DNA of 64,000 bases from Apophysomyces variabilis (GCA_002749535.1 MZZL01000386.1:186001-250000); one strand, 5' to 3'. Positions 24,501-34,438 are shown, counted from the first letter of the stretch. Notes: generated by a model from the letters alone, not told the origin. Numbers and translations: made by a program.

Positions 24501-25601
24501 GCGCTTAGCAGAAGATAGGCGGCTGGATCCCGGAACTTGTGCTCTCAGCCAAAAGGTGTGCAACTTATTCTTCCCTGTTTCTCGGACTTCGGCTAGAGAA
24601 AGTTGTATGAATGCGATTGGGATAAAAAGTGTTTAATATAAACACTTCGGAAGGAGGGAATCCTAAAGGTTGCCCTTTTTATTCCGGCCATTGCTAATTG
24701 CGGAGCAGAAAACGGGGGATGTTTTCTTGTATCTGTATCTGTACGACTGGCTTTGGTTTAGAAGGGTATAATGTTACTAATGATGGTGATTCCAAGGGAA
24801 GTAGTTGAAGTAATTAGATCACATGGAAAAAGGAGAAGGGGAAAAAGTTGAATCCAATTAACGGCTGGACCAGTTAAGCAGAGATGTAGCACATAAATTT
24901 TTTTTTTACGCCTTAAAGAAAAAGGTTTTTCGGAAGGCAATATCGAATAAATGCTCGATGAAAAAGGGAAATGGCTTGGATGGGCCCATGTATTTGCCAT
25001 ATGGAACCTATTGACCGGTGTAGAAAACGCAGAAAATGAAGACACGCGCGGCTTGAAACAAAAATAGGGCAATCACTCGATTAAGAAAATCTTTCCCATC
25101 ACACCTTTTCCGGTGTAATCTGTGAACTCTTGTCCTTCTTCAGCTTCAACATACAAGATAAATCGACCCTGTTTCCTTCTATCCAGTTTTTTCTCTTCCT
25201 TGCTTATGATTTCGTTCTCCTGTTTCTCATCGGTTCGTTTTCTGTAGAAAGTCAAAAGTCAAAGGAAAGTAAAGATAACGTGGCATTGCGCGGAGTACAC
25301 GGTTGACCCGAGTCTGCAAATTGTTGCCCAGAAAAACAATTACGAGAGGCCGACTCCGTCTGAAATGGGGAGCGGAAGGTCTTGATATGGAAATTCGAAA
25401 TATAATCTTGTGTTGCCTAGTGATTCTGTCCTAGAAACGATATAAAATGTAATCCAGCTTTCACTTATAAACAGCGATCGAAAGCAGAAACTTTTTTATT
25501 TCACCCCTCCCTTTCGTTTTTTTCTTTCTATTTACGCTGGTCGTATCTTTTTATTTCGGTGCACAAATCTCAATTACTGTTTCCTCTTGTACATTATTAT
25601 C
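21596..25601. other. Long gene-poor region
   Basis: Four kilobases with many stops in every frame. The frames of 60-105 residues here have no start context, splice structure or family resemblance. No tRNA-like A/B boxes or rRNA were recognised. The right end (from about 25260) is the promoter of the DPBB gene and is shared with the region before 31448. Parts may be decayed mobile DNA, but I see no terminal repeats. Confidence 0.5.
25441..25447 (+). promoter_or_regulatory. TATA box of DPBB gene A
   Basis: TATAAAA, 161 bp before the ATG at 25602, followed by CCAGCTTTC. The same arrangement occurs before the paralogue at 31356. Confidence 0.6.
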
Positions 25602-26264
25602 ATGGTTCGCATTCTTCCTGTTGTCGGTCTCTTGGCTACGGTAGCTGCTACTCTTACAGCCGCAGCCCCCACGCCTGCTCCTGTTGCCCATGCTGATACC
25701 ACTGAGCTGGCCTCAATGAGTATCCAAGTCCTCACACCCGACGTGATCGTCGATCAACCTACGTTAGAAAAACGAGGCAAGCATAAGAAGGACAAAAAGA
25801 AGAATAAGAAAAATAAGAAGAACAAGAACAAGAAGAACAAAGACAAAAAGAAGAAAAAGCACGATGACGACGATGAAGAGGATGAAGACGACGACCATAA
25901 GCACAACAACGATGGTTCCAGTTCTGATTCCGGTTCCGGTTCTGGGAAAGTCTATACTGGCAGAGCCACGTTCTTCCATCCTGCCACTGAAGGGGGTGCT
26001 CAAGGTGCCTGTGGTCCCTTTGCCAATGATAACTCGTTGATCGCCGCGTTGAATAAGCCGCAATACGGAAGCACATCTAAGAAGAGCAAATGGTGTGGCA
26101 AGAAAGTGCGTGTCACTGGTCCTGAAGGTTCCATGGTGGTCACAATTACAGACGCCTGCCCTGAATGCAAGTATGGCGACCTCGATTTGACCCCTCGCGT
26201 TTTCAGACAAGTCGTTGGCAAATTTGACAAGGGTGTCGGAAAAATCACCTGGCAAGAAGTTTAA
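25602..26264 (+). CDS. Secreted DPBB (RlpA/expansin/barwin-like) protein with charged linker
   Basis: Single exon, 220 residues, starting at the ATG at 25602. A signal peptide (ILPVVGLLATVAATLTAAAP) is followed by a propeptide-like stretch ending in a Kex2-type LEKR site. Then comes a striking linker: about 35 residues almost only Lys/Asn, directly followed by about 20 mostly Asp/Glu, then a Ser/Gly run. Residues about 120-220 form a double-psi beta-barrel: GRATFFHPATEGGAQGACG, SLIAALNKPQYG, WCGKKVRVTG, TITDACPECKYGDLDLTP and a final GKITW. The Asp in TDAC and paired Cys residues are conserved. Such proteins bind or loosen wall polysaccharide or act as effectors in fungi; lytic activity is not assured. 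A paralogue without the linker lies at 31448. Confidence 0.88.
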   Translation: MVRILPVVGLLATVAATLTAAAPTPAPVAHADTTELASMSIQVLTPDVIVDQPTLEKRGKHKKDKKKNKKNKKNKNKKNKDKKKKKHDDDDEEDEDDDHKHNNDGSSSDSGSGSGKVYTGRATFFHPATEGGAQGACGPFANDNSLIAALNKPQYGSTSKKSKWCGKKVRVTGPEGSMVVTITDACPECKYGDLDLTPRVFRQVVGKFDKGVGKITWQEV

Positions 26265-26421
26265 AATATTGTTCAACATAAATAAAAGAATCTGTTGAAA
26301 TACAAGTCCTGTAAGGCACAGCATCTTACTACCATAATAGTTTAAATTTGCAATTGAGTTACAAGAAATATTAACTTTTTTCTTCCACAAGAAAAAGGAA
26401 ACAAAAGGAGAAAAAAAAAGG

Positions 26422-26518
26422 TAGAATCGACATTTGGCGCCTCGCTTAGCCATAACAGCCATTCGCTGGTCAATGAATAGCTCGTTCCTTTTTCATTCTT
26501 CTGTTCTGCTTTTGATCT
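26422..26518 (-). pseudogene. Truncated remnant of the OXA1 3' end
   Basis: About 97 bp matching the last codons of OXA1 (32107-32215). On the minus strand it reads QKQNRRMKKERAIH then a stop, against QKQYEKMEKERAIRE in the intact gene, and the match continues at DNA level to the stop region (AGAATCGAC.TTTGGC). No other part of OXA1 is present. It is the edge of the segmental duplication that carried the DPBB gene. Confidence 0.75.
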
Positions 26519-26844
26519 ATACCATTATTGTTTTTGATCAAAGAAACGTACACGATTGCAATTTACTGTATTTTCCTACTGGTCTACGTGTTTCTATTTT
26601 TTATTTGCGGACTAGGATTCAAGTTTTTGCGGTATCCAACGAATACTTTCGCATGACTGGATGAAAATATTTGCGGTCAGACTACCCTTCTTTGCGTACA
26701 GTCGTGTCCATGTTCACTATTTACTAAGATAGTTTATTTCAAACCACAGCAAGATGAATTTATTTAAAAAAGTGATTCTCTGTTTTTTGCATCTAACAAA
26801 AAAGCTCTCAGAGTGTCTGATTCATCCTGGATAGTCTGAGCGCT

Positions 26845-27087
26845 TTACTTTTCGCGCTTCTTGAACAGTAAGTTCTTGAAGGTTATCGTCAACTCGTAAG
26901 GCTCCTTTCTTATCCTGGCCTTCACTTTGGCCCAAAACTCTTCTATTGGGTTGAGAAAGGGAGACTCGAGAAGAAGATAGAGATATTTGTATCCTCTTTC
27001 TTCGACCAACTGCTTAACCTTGACTGGTGTATGGATGGGCGCATTATCCATGACAAGATAATAACCGTTCATTCTGTGGCAATCCAA
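26845..27087 (-). pseudogene. DDE transposase fragment (Tc1/mariner/IS630 superfamily), C-terminal catalytic part
   Basis: About 80 residues in one open frame: GYYLVMDNAPIHTPVKVKQ is the region of the second catalytic Asp (MDNAPIH), and SPFLNPIEEFWAKVK carries the third acidic residue (NPIEEFW). This is the DDE_3 signature. The N-terminal half is missing on this strand and the frame stops soon after the last motif. The element is therefore dead. A fragment with the complementary first half lies on the other strand at 28200-28830. Confidence 0.8.
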
Positions 27088-27783
27088 TCTTTTGTGATTG
27101 CCTAATAGACAAAGTTTAAGATATAATAGGAGAAAAGGAGAGCTTAGCTACATTCAGGGAAAATAAAAGTGGAATATAAGGCAATACAATCGAGCAGAAC
27201 AGGAATTGGGTACCATTGCCCTGACAGCTTCTGATACCATAACTGACAGAAACGGATATGATATCATCAATGACGTATAGAAACAAACGAAGAGGGTATA
27301 TTTCCTCTAGAGATGTTCCATTCTGTTCAAGACCTTCTATCGGACTGACTTCGATTTTACTCTTGAGAGAATTGTTGTCTTATCTCTGAATTGTTGTCAT
27401 CCATAAGACATCCATCGATTTCTTATCCATGACTGTGATTTTTGGTTTCAATGACCCGAGCAATATAAACGAAGGGACAACACCTTTTCTGCTCCTTGGC
27501 TCTGTTATCCAAAACATCCCCGGTATGTACTTCACATTGATTATATGTACAGAATGACTGATATACCTCTTCTGTATCCTTTAGCCTACATGACCCCTGT
27601 CCCGAACCACCTTGGTTGTGTGAGTAAGCTCCCTGCACTCCACTCGGTAAGTGAAAAATAAATCTTGTCTGTTTATGCACAGTGTTATTCATTATCTTCT
27701 GCTTCCAAGTCCTCTGCAGTGCGTTACACTCTAACCGGCCGCTCATGGAAGCCGTGCCTCTCTCTCGCCGCTCCCACCGATAC

Positions 27784-28050
27784 AGGTGCGGGGCCGGCCC
27801 CTACTTTTGGGTAGGATTACCCTTCGGGAGTAAGTAAAAAAAAAAAGATGTCAAGCTATCCTTCCATTTACTAACCATGAACATTCTTTTAAGCTGCTCG
27901 AATGAATTTTGTGTCCACGGAAGGACCAAGTTGAGGTAAGTAAAATATATTTCCCGCATAATCCATTTACTAATGACGCATATTTCTATCCCTTTTAGCG
28001 CGAACTTGATGCTTGCATGGACGCAAAATTGATTTAGAGTAGCGTAAAAA
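27784..28050 (+). repeat. Dispersed repeat, copy 1
   Basis: About 270 bp similar to 35957-36217 in the same orientation. Shared landmarks in order: GGTGCGG, TTACCCTTCGG with GTAAG just after, CTTCCATTTACTAACCATG, CTCGAATGAATTTTG, GTAAGTAAAAT, ACTAATGACGCATATT, a TTTAG, and GACGCAAAATT. By eye identity is about three quarters. The inner GTAAGT, ACTAAT and TTTAG resemble an intron. Confidence 0.8.
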
Positions 28051-28199
28051 AATGTTCAATAATCAGTATGTTGATAAATCACACTTCTATACAATGAAAA
28101 GTAGCCAGATAAACGCTTGGCACATGCATCCATATATAAACACATTAGCTTTGTAGACTGTATCTGTTTTCCTTATTTTTTTTTTACTCCAACCATACT

Positions 28200-28830
28200 G
28201 TTTTTTTAAAAAAAGTTATTGGCATTTTTTCGAAAGTGTAAAAGCACGAGCCGAACACGCATCCTCAACGATGAACGGAAAACAAGTCGTTTTAGAATGC
28301 CTTGGTGACAGTCATTCATTGCCCTGGAACAGTTGATGGAGCCATTGCTTAAGAGATTCAAAAGAGCGGAAGTATCCAAAACTGGGTTCATCGTTTCGTA
28401 AAAAGCGAATGCAAGTGTCGTTGGAAAACGGTTGGTTTCAGCCCATAGACTGGAATAGTGAGACTAGGATCCAAGAGCGCCTTGACTGGGTGTGTAAATG
28501 GGGTATGACCGACGTGGGCTTCATGGGAAACTGGTTTCTTCCCTGAAGAATCTACCGTCCATATCAATACGAAGCGTACCATGGCGTGCTAAAAAAAAGG
28601 CTCTTCCGCAGTGATAATTGTGTCAAAAACAAGAACAGATGCAATCACTATCTTGGTTGCAATTCCTGCATCTGGTTTAGTTAAATGCAGCTTGACATCG
28701 TCCACAAAATTATATGCATCTTACCGAAATACCGGTCTTCCGTGCCCATAATGAAAGAAGAAGAATACCAAATCGTGTTATACTGTGGTCCCCTTTTAAT
28801 TTCGAAGCTTCGGTTCCTTTAGTGAGCTTC
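28200..28830 (+). pseudogene. DDE transposase fragment (Tc1/mariner superfamily), N-terminal and first catalytic part
   Basis: Broken by stops and frame changes. Readable pieces: IQNWVHRFVKSEC near 28365-28410 (DNA-binding end), SLENGWFQPIDW then ETRIQERLDWVCKWGMTD near 28415-28510, then after a frame change PEESTVHINTKRTMA near 28540-28585 and KKGSSAVIIVSKTRTDAITILVAI. The last two are the strand with the first catalytic acid and the following core of DDE_3 enzymes. The piece around the first catalytic Asp reads LPEES where D-E is usual. Clearly inactive. Confidence 0.7.
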
Positions 28831-30390
28831 AAGTTAGAGAGTGTCAAAAGTTAAAGGGAGTGTCAGCCTATACAAAAACATGCCTGACCACTTTACTTTT
28901 GTTTCTCCAGATCTCTTGAACTTATCGAGGGATTGAAGTTAGCGAGAGTGATATGAAAGGGGAGCACTGTATATCGGAAAGTTGCCTGAGAAAGAAGCTG
29001 TTGGAAATTGAATCAGACTACTTCAACACATGATTAGCCGCTTCAAAGAACGATCAATAGTTGACAAGGTTTTCATCTCACCGCGCTGTAAAGCAAGTAA
29101 GCCTCTGTGCCGAAGGAGACGTTGAAACCTGAAAGTAAAGAGATCCAGCAGCTTGTCAGGAAGACAGATAGAACGATGCAAGATAAAGTCGACTTGGATA
29201 AAATATATTTATGCTCTAACATTGATGGGGCAGTGTTCAAGAGATCTGGTTTTGTATTTAGCCAATACCGAGAAAGTGTGCCTTGTAGTAATTGAGTACG
29301 CAGGGATTATCAACAAACACTCAAGAGCTCCGAGGCTCTATAAGGTAAAGAAAAGCAACAAAGTTAATCCAATTAGGTTATACTAACAATCACTTTAGCA
29401 ATAACAAGAATCAAAAGAAGGTTATTGTTGACCATCTAGTATGTTTGAATGACATGAAAGTCTACGAACGGAATTCATTATTAGGCATAACGGCTTTAAT
29501 CAACTTCGCTCGTGGTGATCTCTACTCGTTATTAAGCACTGAACTCTTCAAACTTTCAATCGCAGAAAGGCAACTATCAGTGATGAAAAGAAACAATGCC
29601 ACAGTATCGGCTGTGATTCTCGCAGTTAGTAAAGCTCGTATTATCTTCATCGTCTTGATACTGTCCATTTTCTTCATATTGATGATCTTGTTCTTTCTCG
29701 CTATTGACCGTTGTAAAGCGTTTTGCAACTCTTACTTGTTCTGGTCATTAGACAGTTAGTCAAAGACATTGAAAATTGTCGGTTAACTTACTGTTGCTCT
29801 CCGTGTCTTCTTACGGACTGGTCTGCGTCTGGCCCGCACGCTTAATTTTCTCTTCTGGCCGTTGAAAGCACTTGCTTAATAATAATCTGGCTCCCCAGTT
29901 ATTACGGAGCTTTTCGAGAGGTGATATACTTGAGGAGCTCCCCTACAATAGCCGATATTTAAACTGTTTGATTGGTCGGCAGCTTTCCCCATGATAGCTC
30001 ATCCGGAAGACCAAACTCATCCATGACCTAGTCAACCACAAGTTTTGGTAGGTTTACCAATTCCTCAACATTTGCGAGGAGGATGTGTTCACCTGGTATG
30101 TCCCTAGAAAGTCCTTTTGTCTTCAAGTCATGTTCTAACACAGAAGGGAAAAAGTCCATGGGAAAATTGAGATTTTTTCTCTTTATGTAATCTGATAAAC
30201 ACAAACTTTTGACTGTAAATGTATGAAATGCCACCTGAGAATCTAGTAGATTGTTAGAGATACTCAGAACATCTTGGAGATTGTGTGCTACACCAACAAG
30301 GTCAACTGCAAACACGATGAGATGCCGTGGGAAAGGAGGAGACAAAGTTGATATATGTGGAGAATAGTAGGTTAAATGGTACTTTATGGA

Positions 30391-30530
30391 GATACACGGA
30401 GACAAGGAGATTGTGTGGAGATTATATGGAGATCTGCAGAGACAGTCTACTGTAGTGATACATGGAGACAAGGTGATTATATGGAGATATTATGGAGATT
30501 GCAGTGGCAATTCACTGTGGAGCTTGATGG
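30391..30530. repeat. Imperfect tandem repeat, two units of about 66 bp
   Basis: Each unit begins GATACA.GGAGACAAGG and continues with GATT.T.TGGAGAT and a second TATGGAGAT. The unit itself is built from GGAGA-type short motifs. Purine-rich on the plus strand. No coding function seen. Confidence 0.65.
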
Positions 30531-31355
30531 CAAATGTTGCAGGAAAATGATTGATATACTGTGAATGAGCTGATGTAACTATACTACTCGTACAGGAGAA
30601 AGCTCGTGATGGGTACGTTGTTCTCTCAACACTTATGACATTGGACCAAAAGGTAGAATCTGGGAATAGACATTGTAAAGCTTGGACGATATATATAAAA
30701 CTGGGTAAGCGCTGGTTTGTTCTCGTAATTCCTTGTTAAAGATGGCTTTTTCGTCTGTAGGAACCGTTCAATATCAATTAGAGAAGATCAATGATATAAT
30801 GCAGGTCGTGTATAAATGGTTTTTTACCCGACATTGAATGGAAATAGCCTCCTCCCTCGGTGTCATCGTCGTTTGTTGCTGCAAGGCATGTCAAGTACGA
30901 TTCCAAGGCTTCCCACTTTTTTAAGTTTAGAGATGTACTAGAAGCTAAGAATAGCTAGAAGGAAAGGGGTAACGGCGACTGCGGCAGCTTCTCGGATTCG
31001 TCAGAGATTCGACGCTTTTTCCTCGATTTCGTCGTCGTTAGCTAAAGGAGACCCGACGAACCCGGAGAAAAATTTCCCGCGCTGACTAGTAGAGCATCTC
31101 TGTAAGACCAGCTTCTTACTAAACAGATCCAGAATCCGAATGATGGCGGCTACAGGTCTACTACTTTAAGTGACCCCGCCACATAAAGAAAGGGGATATG
31201 GCATTGCGCGGATGTTGCCGATAACCCCGAGTGCGTAGTCTACTGGTTAAAGCTCAACAATGAGAGGCGACTCTCTCCCAAAGGGAAGCCGAAAGGTCTT
31301 CTTATAGAAATTTACAATACGTTTTAGAATGCCTACAATGCCATTCTGAAGACAA

Positions 31356-31362
31356 TATAAAA
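31356..31362 (+). promoter_or_regulatory. TATA box of DPBB gene B
   Basis: TATAAAA, 92 bp before the ATG at 31448, followed by CCAGCTTCC as in copy A. Confidence 0.6.
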
Positions 31363-31447
31363 TAAGGATCCAGCTTCCTGTGTCTCAGAACAATCGATAT
31401 CAGAAAACTCAAATTTTTCTATACACAAATCCTCTACACTGTTATCA

Positions 31448-31900
31448 ATGGTCTATATTGTTCCTGTTGTTAGTCTTTTGGCTACCGTAGCCGTTTTATT
31501 TACTAGTGCAGCTCCCAGTCAGGTTTATTCTACAGATTCTGCGAACATCACCGTTTCCATTTCTGGCGAAGGTTATGATATCAATATCTATTCTAGCAGA
31601 GCCACGTTCTCACATCATGCCACTGAAGGAGGTGCTCAAGGTGCCTGTGGTCCCTTTGCAATTGATGATTCCTTAATCGTCGCTTTGAATACTGCCCAAT
31701 ACGGAGACCCAGATTCGAAGAGCAAATGGTGCGGCAAGAAACTGAATGTCACAGGTGATGAAGGCTCCATGGTCCTAACGATAACCGACGCCTGCCCTAC
31801 CTGCAGCTATGGTGACCTCCATTTGACCCCTCGGGGCTTCAAAGGAGTCGTTGGCGAACTCAACAAGGTTGTCGGAAAGATTATTTGGTACGAAGTGTAA
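31448..31900 (+). CDS. Secreted DPBB (RlpA/expansin/barwin-like) protein, short form
   Basis: Single exon, 150 residues. The signal peptide (VVSLLATVAVLFTSAAP) matches that of the paralogue at 25602. A short region follows, then the double-psi beta-barrel: SRATFSHHATEGGAQGACG, DDSLIVALNTAQYG, WCGKKLNVTG, TITDACPTCSYGDLHLTP, GKIIW. Cys positions and the TDAC Asp are conserved. The Kex2 site and the Lys/Asp linker of the other copy are absent, so the two proteins likely differ in processing or surface charge. The stop at 31900 lies 206 bp from the convergent OXA1 stop. Confidence 0.88.
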   Translation: MVYIVPVVSLLATVAVLFTSAAPSQVYSTDSANITVSISGEGYDINIYSSRATFSHHATEGGAQGACGPFAIDDSLIVALNTAQYGDPDSKSKWCGKKLNVTGDEGSMVLTITDACPTCSYGDLHLTPRGFKGVVGELNKVVGKIIWYEV

Positions 31901-32106
31901 ATCCTTGTTGACACAAATATAAACATGGATAATAAATAAAGATGACCTGCTTAAATATAAATTGTACAAAATGCAATATCTGTCTCTTTATCGTTATCTA
32001 TTTCACTCGTAGGTTGATAGTTTAATTCAAGAAATAGTTATGTACAGTCTACGCGATTTATTCCGAAAGAAAGAAAAAAGACAAGGAGATAAAAAAAAAA
32101 TTAAAT

Positions 32107-33378
32107 CTAGAATCGACGTTTGGCAGCTCGTCTAGCCATAGCAGCGGCTTGCTGACGTTCACGAATGGCTCGTTCTTTTTCCATTTTCTCGTACTGCTTT
32201 TGTTGATCTCTAAAGTTTTCCATGAAGCCTTTGGTGTTCTTGCTAAGTTCGGATACAGGTCGGACAAGGGGAGGGATATTCAATGCCTTTCTGATGGTAG
32301 GGTTTTTCAAAGCCAAAATTTGACCAATGGAAAAGACATTAGAAGTGGCCCAGTAAACAAAGACAGACTAATTCAGGAAAAGAACAAAGCGAGTGAATAA
32401 TCCGCTTTCAGTGCAGAAAAATCTGAATAAAAAAAGTTGCTTACACTAGGCATCCAAGCGGTGAAGGGAACCATGATCACTGTAATGGCACGGAAAAAGT
32501 TCTTCATGGATTTGCTCTGAGGATTGGCCATACCGGCTTCTGTACCCGCTTCCAGGACAGCCATCATACCGGCAGCACTCACCACAGGCAAGATATAGTA
32601 AGGATCCTGAGCCGTCAGGTCCTGGAACCACCACATACCGCCATTCTGCAAACCTGGGACTGGCAATTCAGCCATAGCACGTAAAGCAAGGAAGAAGGAA
32701 ACCATCACTGGCATTTGGACCAACGGTAGTCCGAGCGACTTTAAGGGATGACAACCATTCGATTTGAAGAGGGTCTGGATTTCCGCCGAGTATTTACTAA
32801 TGGAGTGCGTATCCCCTTGAGCTTGGGCCGTTTTGAGATTATCCATAATGCGAGTGACTTCTGGGTTGATGTTCATCAATTTCGCATTGTTACGCTGAAT
32901 CTTAATCATGACAGGCAAAAGGGCGAGTCGAACGGTGACGGTTGCCAAGGCAATAGTTCCCCACCATGGAAGGCCGCTGTAGACATGAATAGCTTCCAAC
33001 ATAGCTTCCAATCCACCTACAGGCGTGAAATTGCACAGACCCATTGCTTTGAAGTCACCAATCTGTGCTGCTGCTTCAACCAAACCGTCAGTTGCTGTTG
33101 GTGTTTGTGCCACTTGTTCAAGTGCTTCTTGTGCAGAGCTTCGAATGCCTTCGACTTTGATAGGTTCGGTGGCCGTCTCGGTGGTATATCGACGAACAGA
33201 GGTGTTCATGAGCAGGCCTGTACCAGTAGCTCGTGTTGCATTCTGACCAAGCAAGCCATAAGACGACGACGACCAAGCTGACATACGAACTGTGCCTGCG
33301 GACAGCTTGTACTAATGTTGGCGTATGCTTAGTACCTGCCACATTGGCTTCTCTTTTTTTTTTATTTATGCTTACCAT
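32107..33378 (-). CDS. OXA1: Mitochondrial inner-membrane insertase Oxa1
   Basis: Minus-strand exons 33376-33378 (ATG only), 32445-33311 and 32367-32107 give 376 residues. Oxa1/YidC inserts mitochondrial- and nuclear-encoded proteins into the inner membrane. Visible: a Ser/Arg/Thr-rich presequence (MNTSVRRYTTETA), then the insertase core with WWGTIALATVTVRLALLPVMIKIQRNNAKL, LGLPLVQMPVMVSFFLALRAMAELPVPGLQNGGMWWFQDLT, YYILPVVSAAGMMAVLE and VPFTAWMPSSVFVYWATSNVFSIGQ, and a basic, Ala/Arg-rich C-terminal tail for ribosome binding. The ATG-only first exon is inferred: GTAAGC follows, with a TACTAAG branch site near the TTAG acceptor, and the frame joins. If not used, translation starts at 33284 (366 residues). 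Confidence 0.93.
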
Positions 33379-33832
33379 GCTAGCGGGCGTGGCGAGATTA
33401 CCGCAAGGCGAAAGCAAGCTACCGGAAAATAAACGTGGTCAATGTTGTTTGTTCCTCCATTAAACTTTGCTTCTTCTTTCTTCATGCTTTACCTTTTCGA
33501 TAACAGACGTCTAGTGGCCCCGATCATCGTGGTCAAAGCTAAAATGGAGACGAACTCGGTTTGTCGGTGCCTTTTTCGAGGTGCAACGCAGCTCTCTCGC
33601 CAGGGTCGACAAGCCACCGTCAGCCCCATGCCTGGTTTGGATCTCAGTCCAACCAACCAGCTGAAATCATCTTAAAGCTATAAGGATAGGGGATTCACCC
33701 TTTGGCTAGATATATATATATATATATAGAGGGAAGAAAAAGTGTTACCTGCTCAAAGCATTGTTTATGTATATGATTGTGTTGTCTTTGTTCGTAGAAA
33801 ACATTTACAATTACAAAGTTTATCTTAAATTT
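33379..33832. other. Spacer with a small open frame and an AT microsatellite
   Basis: Upstream of OXA1. A frame with ATG at 33544 encodes 43 residues (METNSVCRCLFRGATQ...), too short and unconserved to call. A (TA)9 run occupies 33711-33728. No other feature. Confidence 0.4.
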
Positions 33833-34438
33833 TCATTGCGGTTTACGTATCAACAGTTCGAGATTCATCCCAATCTCTTGATGACATACTGTTCTATACC
33901 GTTCAAAATGGTCTTTGACATTGTGTAACTGGCTGTCCAATGCGGCGTAGGTAGTAAGCAGCGTTTGTCTGTCAGCATCGATGTAAGCAACTTCTTTCAT
34001 AGCTGCCACCTCTTCCAGGTAATTCGGTAAACTGCCTGGGTAGTCCAGTATTTCTGCCAGTTGTGATTCGGTTACCCTAGATTTTTCATACAACAGGTTC
34101 GACACACGGTGGCTATCATGAAGATGGTACAATAGGATACAACCTGTCAAATCCATTTCTTCACTGCGTATGTTTTCTATTCTTCTTCTGCTGATGTTGG
34201 GCAGTGCTTCTAACACCGGCTCGATAACACCCTGCTCATATAAGACAATCACCGGTGGCGGGAAGTGGATGAGTACAGACGGTTTCAGCCCAAGTAGCAG
34301 AAAAGCAAATTCTCCATAAAGATATGAATCGTCAGCAGTGATACCAAAGGTATTCAGCTTAGCGGCATGTTGGCAAAAGAATTCAACCTCGAGTTGTCGG
34401 AATCGCTCAACAGCTCGTTTCGTTGACATGGCGAACAT
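33833..34438 (-). CDS. Conserved-looking protein of unknown function
   Basis: An uninterrupted frame of about 201 residues on the minus strand. The frame begins upstream at a GTG (34480), but the first ATG gives MFAMSTKRAVERFRQ; a second ATG is at 34429. An upstream exon is possible, since a GTGTGCAG acceptor lies just before the ATG. The sequence looks like a folded, mainly helical protein: GEFAFLLLGLKPSVLIHFPPP, VIVLYEQGVIEPVLEALPN, ISRRRIENIRSEEMDLTGCILLYHLHDSHRVSNLLYEKSRV, AEILDYPGSLP and a C-terminal helix. No transmembrane segment, signal peptide or nucleotide-binding motif is visible. I do not recognise the family. Confidence 0.6.
   Translation of the reverse strand: MFAMSTKRAVERFRQLEVEFFCQHAAKLNTFGITADDSYLYGEFAFLLLGLKPSVLIHFPPPVIVLYEQGVIEPVLEALPNISRRRIENIRSEEMDLTGCILLYHLHDSHRVSNLLYEKSRVTESQLAEILDYPGSLPNYLEEVAAMKEVAYIDADRQTLLTTYAALDSQLHNVKDHFERYRTVCHQEIGMNLELLIRKPQ

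Larger units (their letters stand above)
25257..26525 (+). repeat. Segmental duplication, copy A (promoter + DPBB gene + OXA1 3' tail)
   Basis: This segment resembles 31180-32215 in the same order and orientation. Shared blocks are the promoter (for example GGCATTGCGCGGA, then CCGAGT, GAGAGGC, GAAAGGTCTT-like), a TATAAAA box, the DPBB coding sequence, and a block at 26422-26518 matching the end of OXA1 on the minus strand. Copy B adjoins an intact OXA1, so copy A is the derived one. Large indels lie in the 5' coding part. Confidence 0.8.
26526..31179. other. Gene-poor mosaic of mobile-element remnants
   Basis: Apart from the two transposase pieces, the dispersed repeat at 27784 and the tandem repeat at 30391, this stretch has only broken frames. 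Frames near 29107-29386 and 29445-29759 look like decayed coding sequence but do not start with ATG or match a family I know. No terminal inverted repeats could be identified by eye. Confidence 0.5.
31180..32215 (+). repeat. Segmental duplication, copy B (source copy)
   Basis: Counterpart of 25257-26525. Contains the promoter block, DPBB gene B and the 3' end of the intact OXA1 gene. Because OXA1 is complete here and truncated in copy A, this is the likely ancestral location. Confidence 0.8.

Noticed and set aside
24480..24560. GC-richer stretch looked tRNA-like
   Set aside because: No matching acceptor stem or T-loop GGTTCRAAYCC could be formed.
25764..26462. 232-residue minus-strand frame over DPBB gene A
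   Set aside because: Its hydrophobic run (Phe/Leu/Val) is the antisense of the Lys/Asp linker; not a membrane protein.
32748..33281. 177-residue plus-strand frame over OXA1
   Set aside because: Antisense of conserved OXA1 coding sequence.
33442..33675. 77-residue plus-strand frame upstream of OXA1
   Set aside because: Start is not supported, no homology, and the region is OXA1 promoter; the inner 43-residue ORF is kept only as a note.
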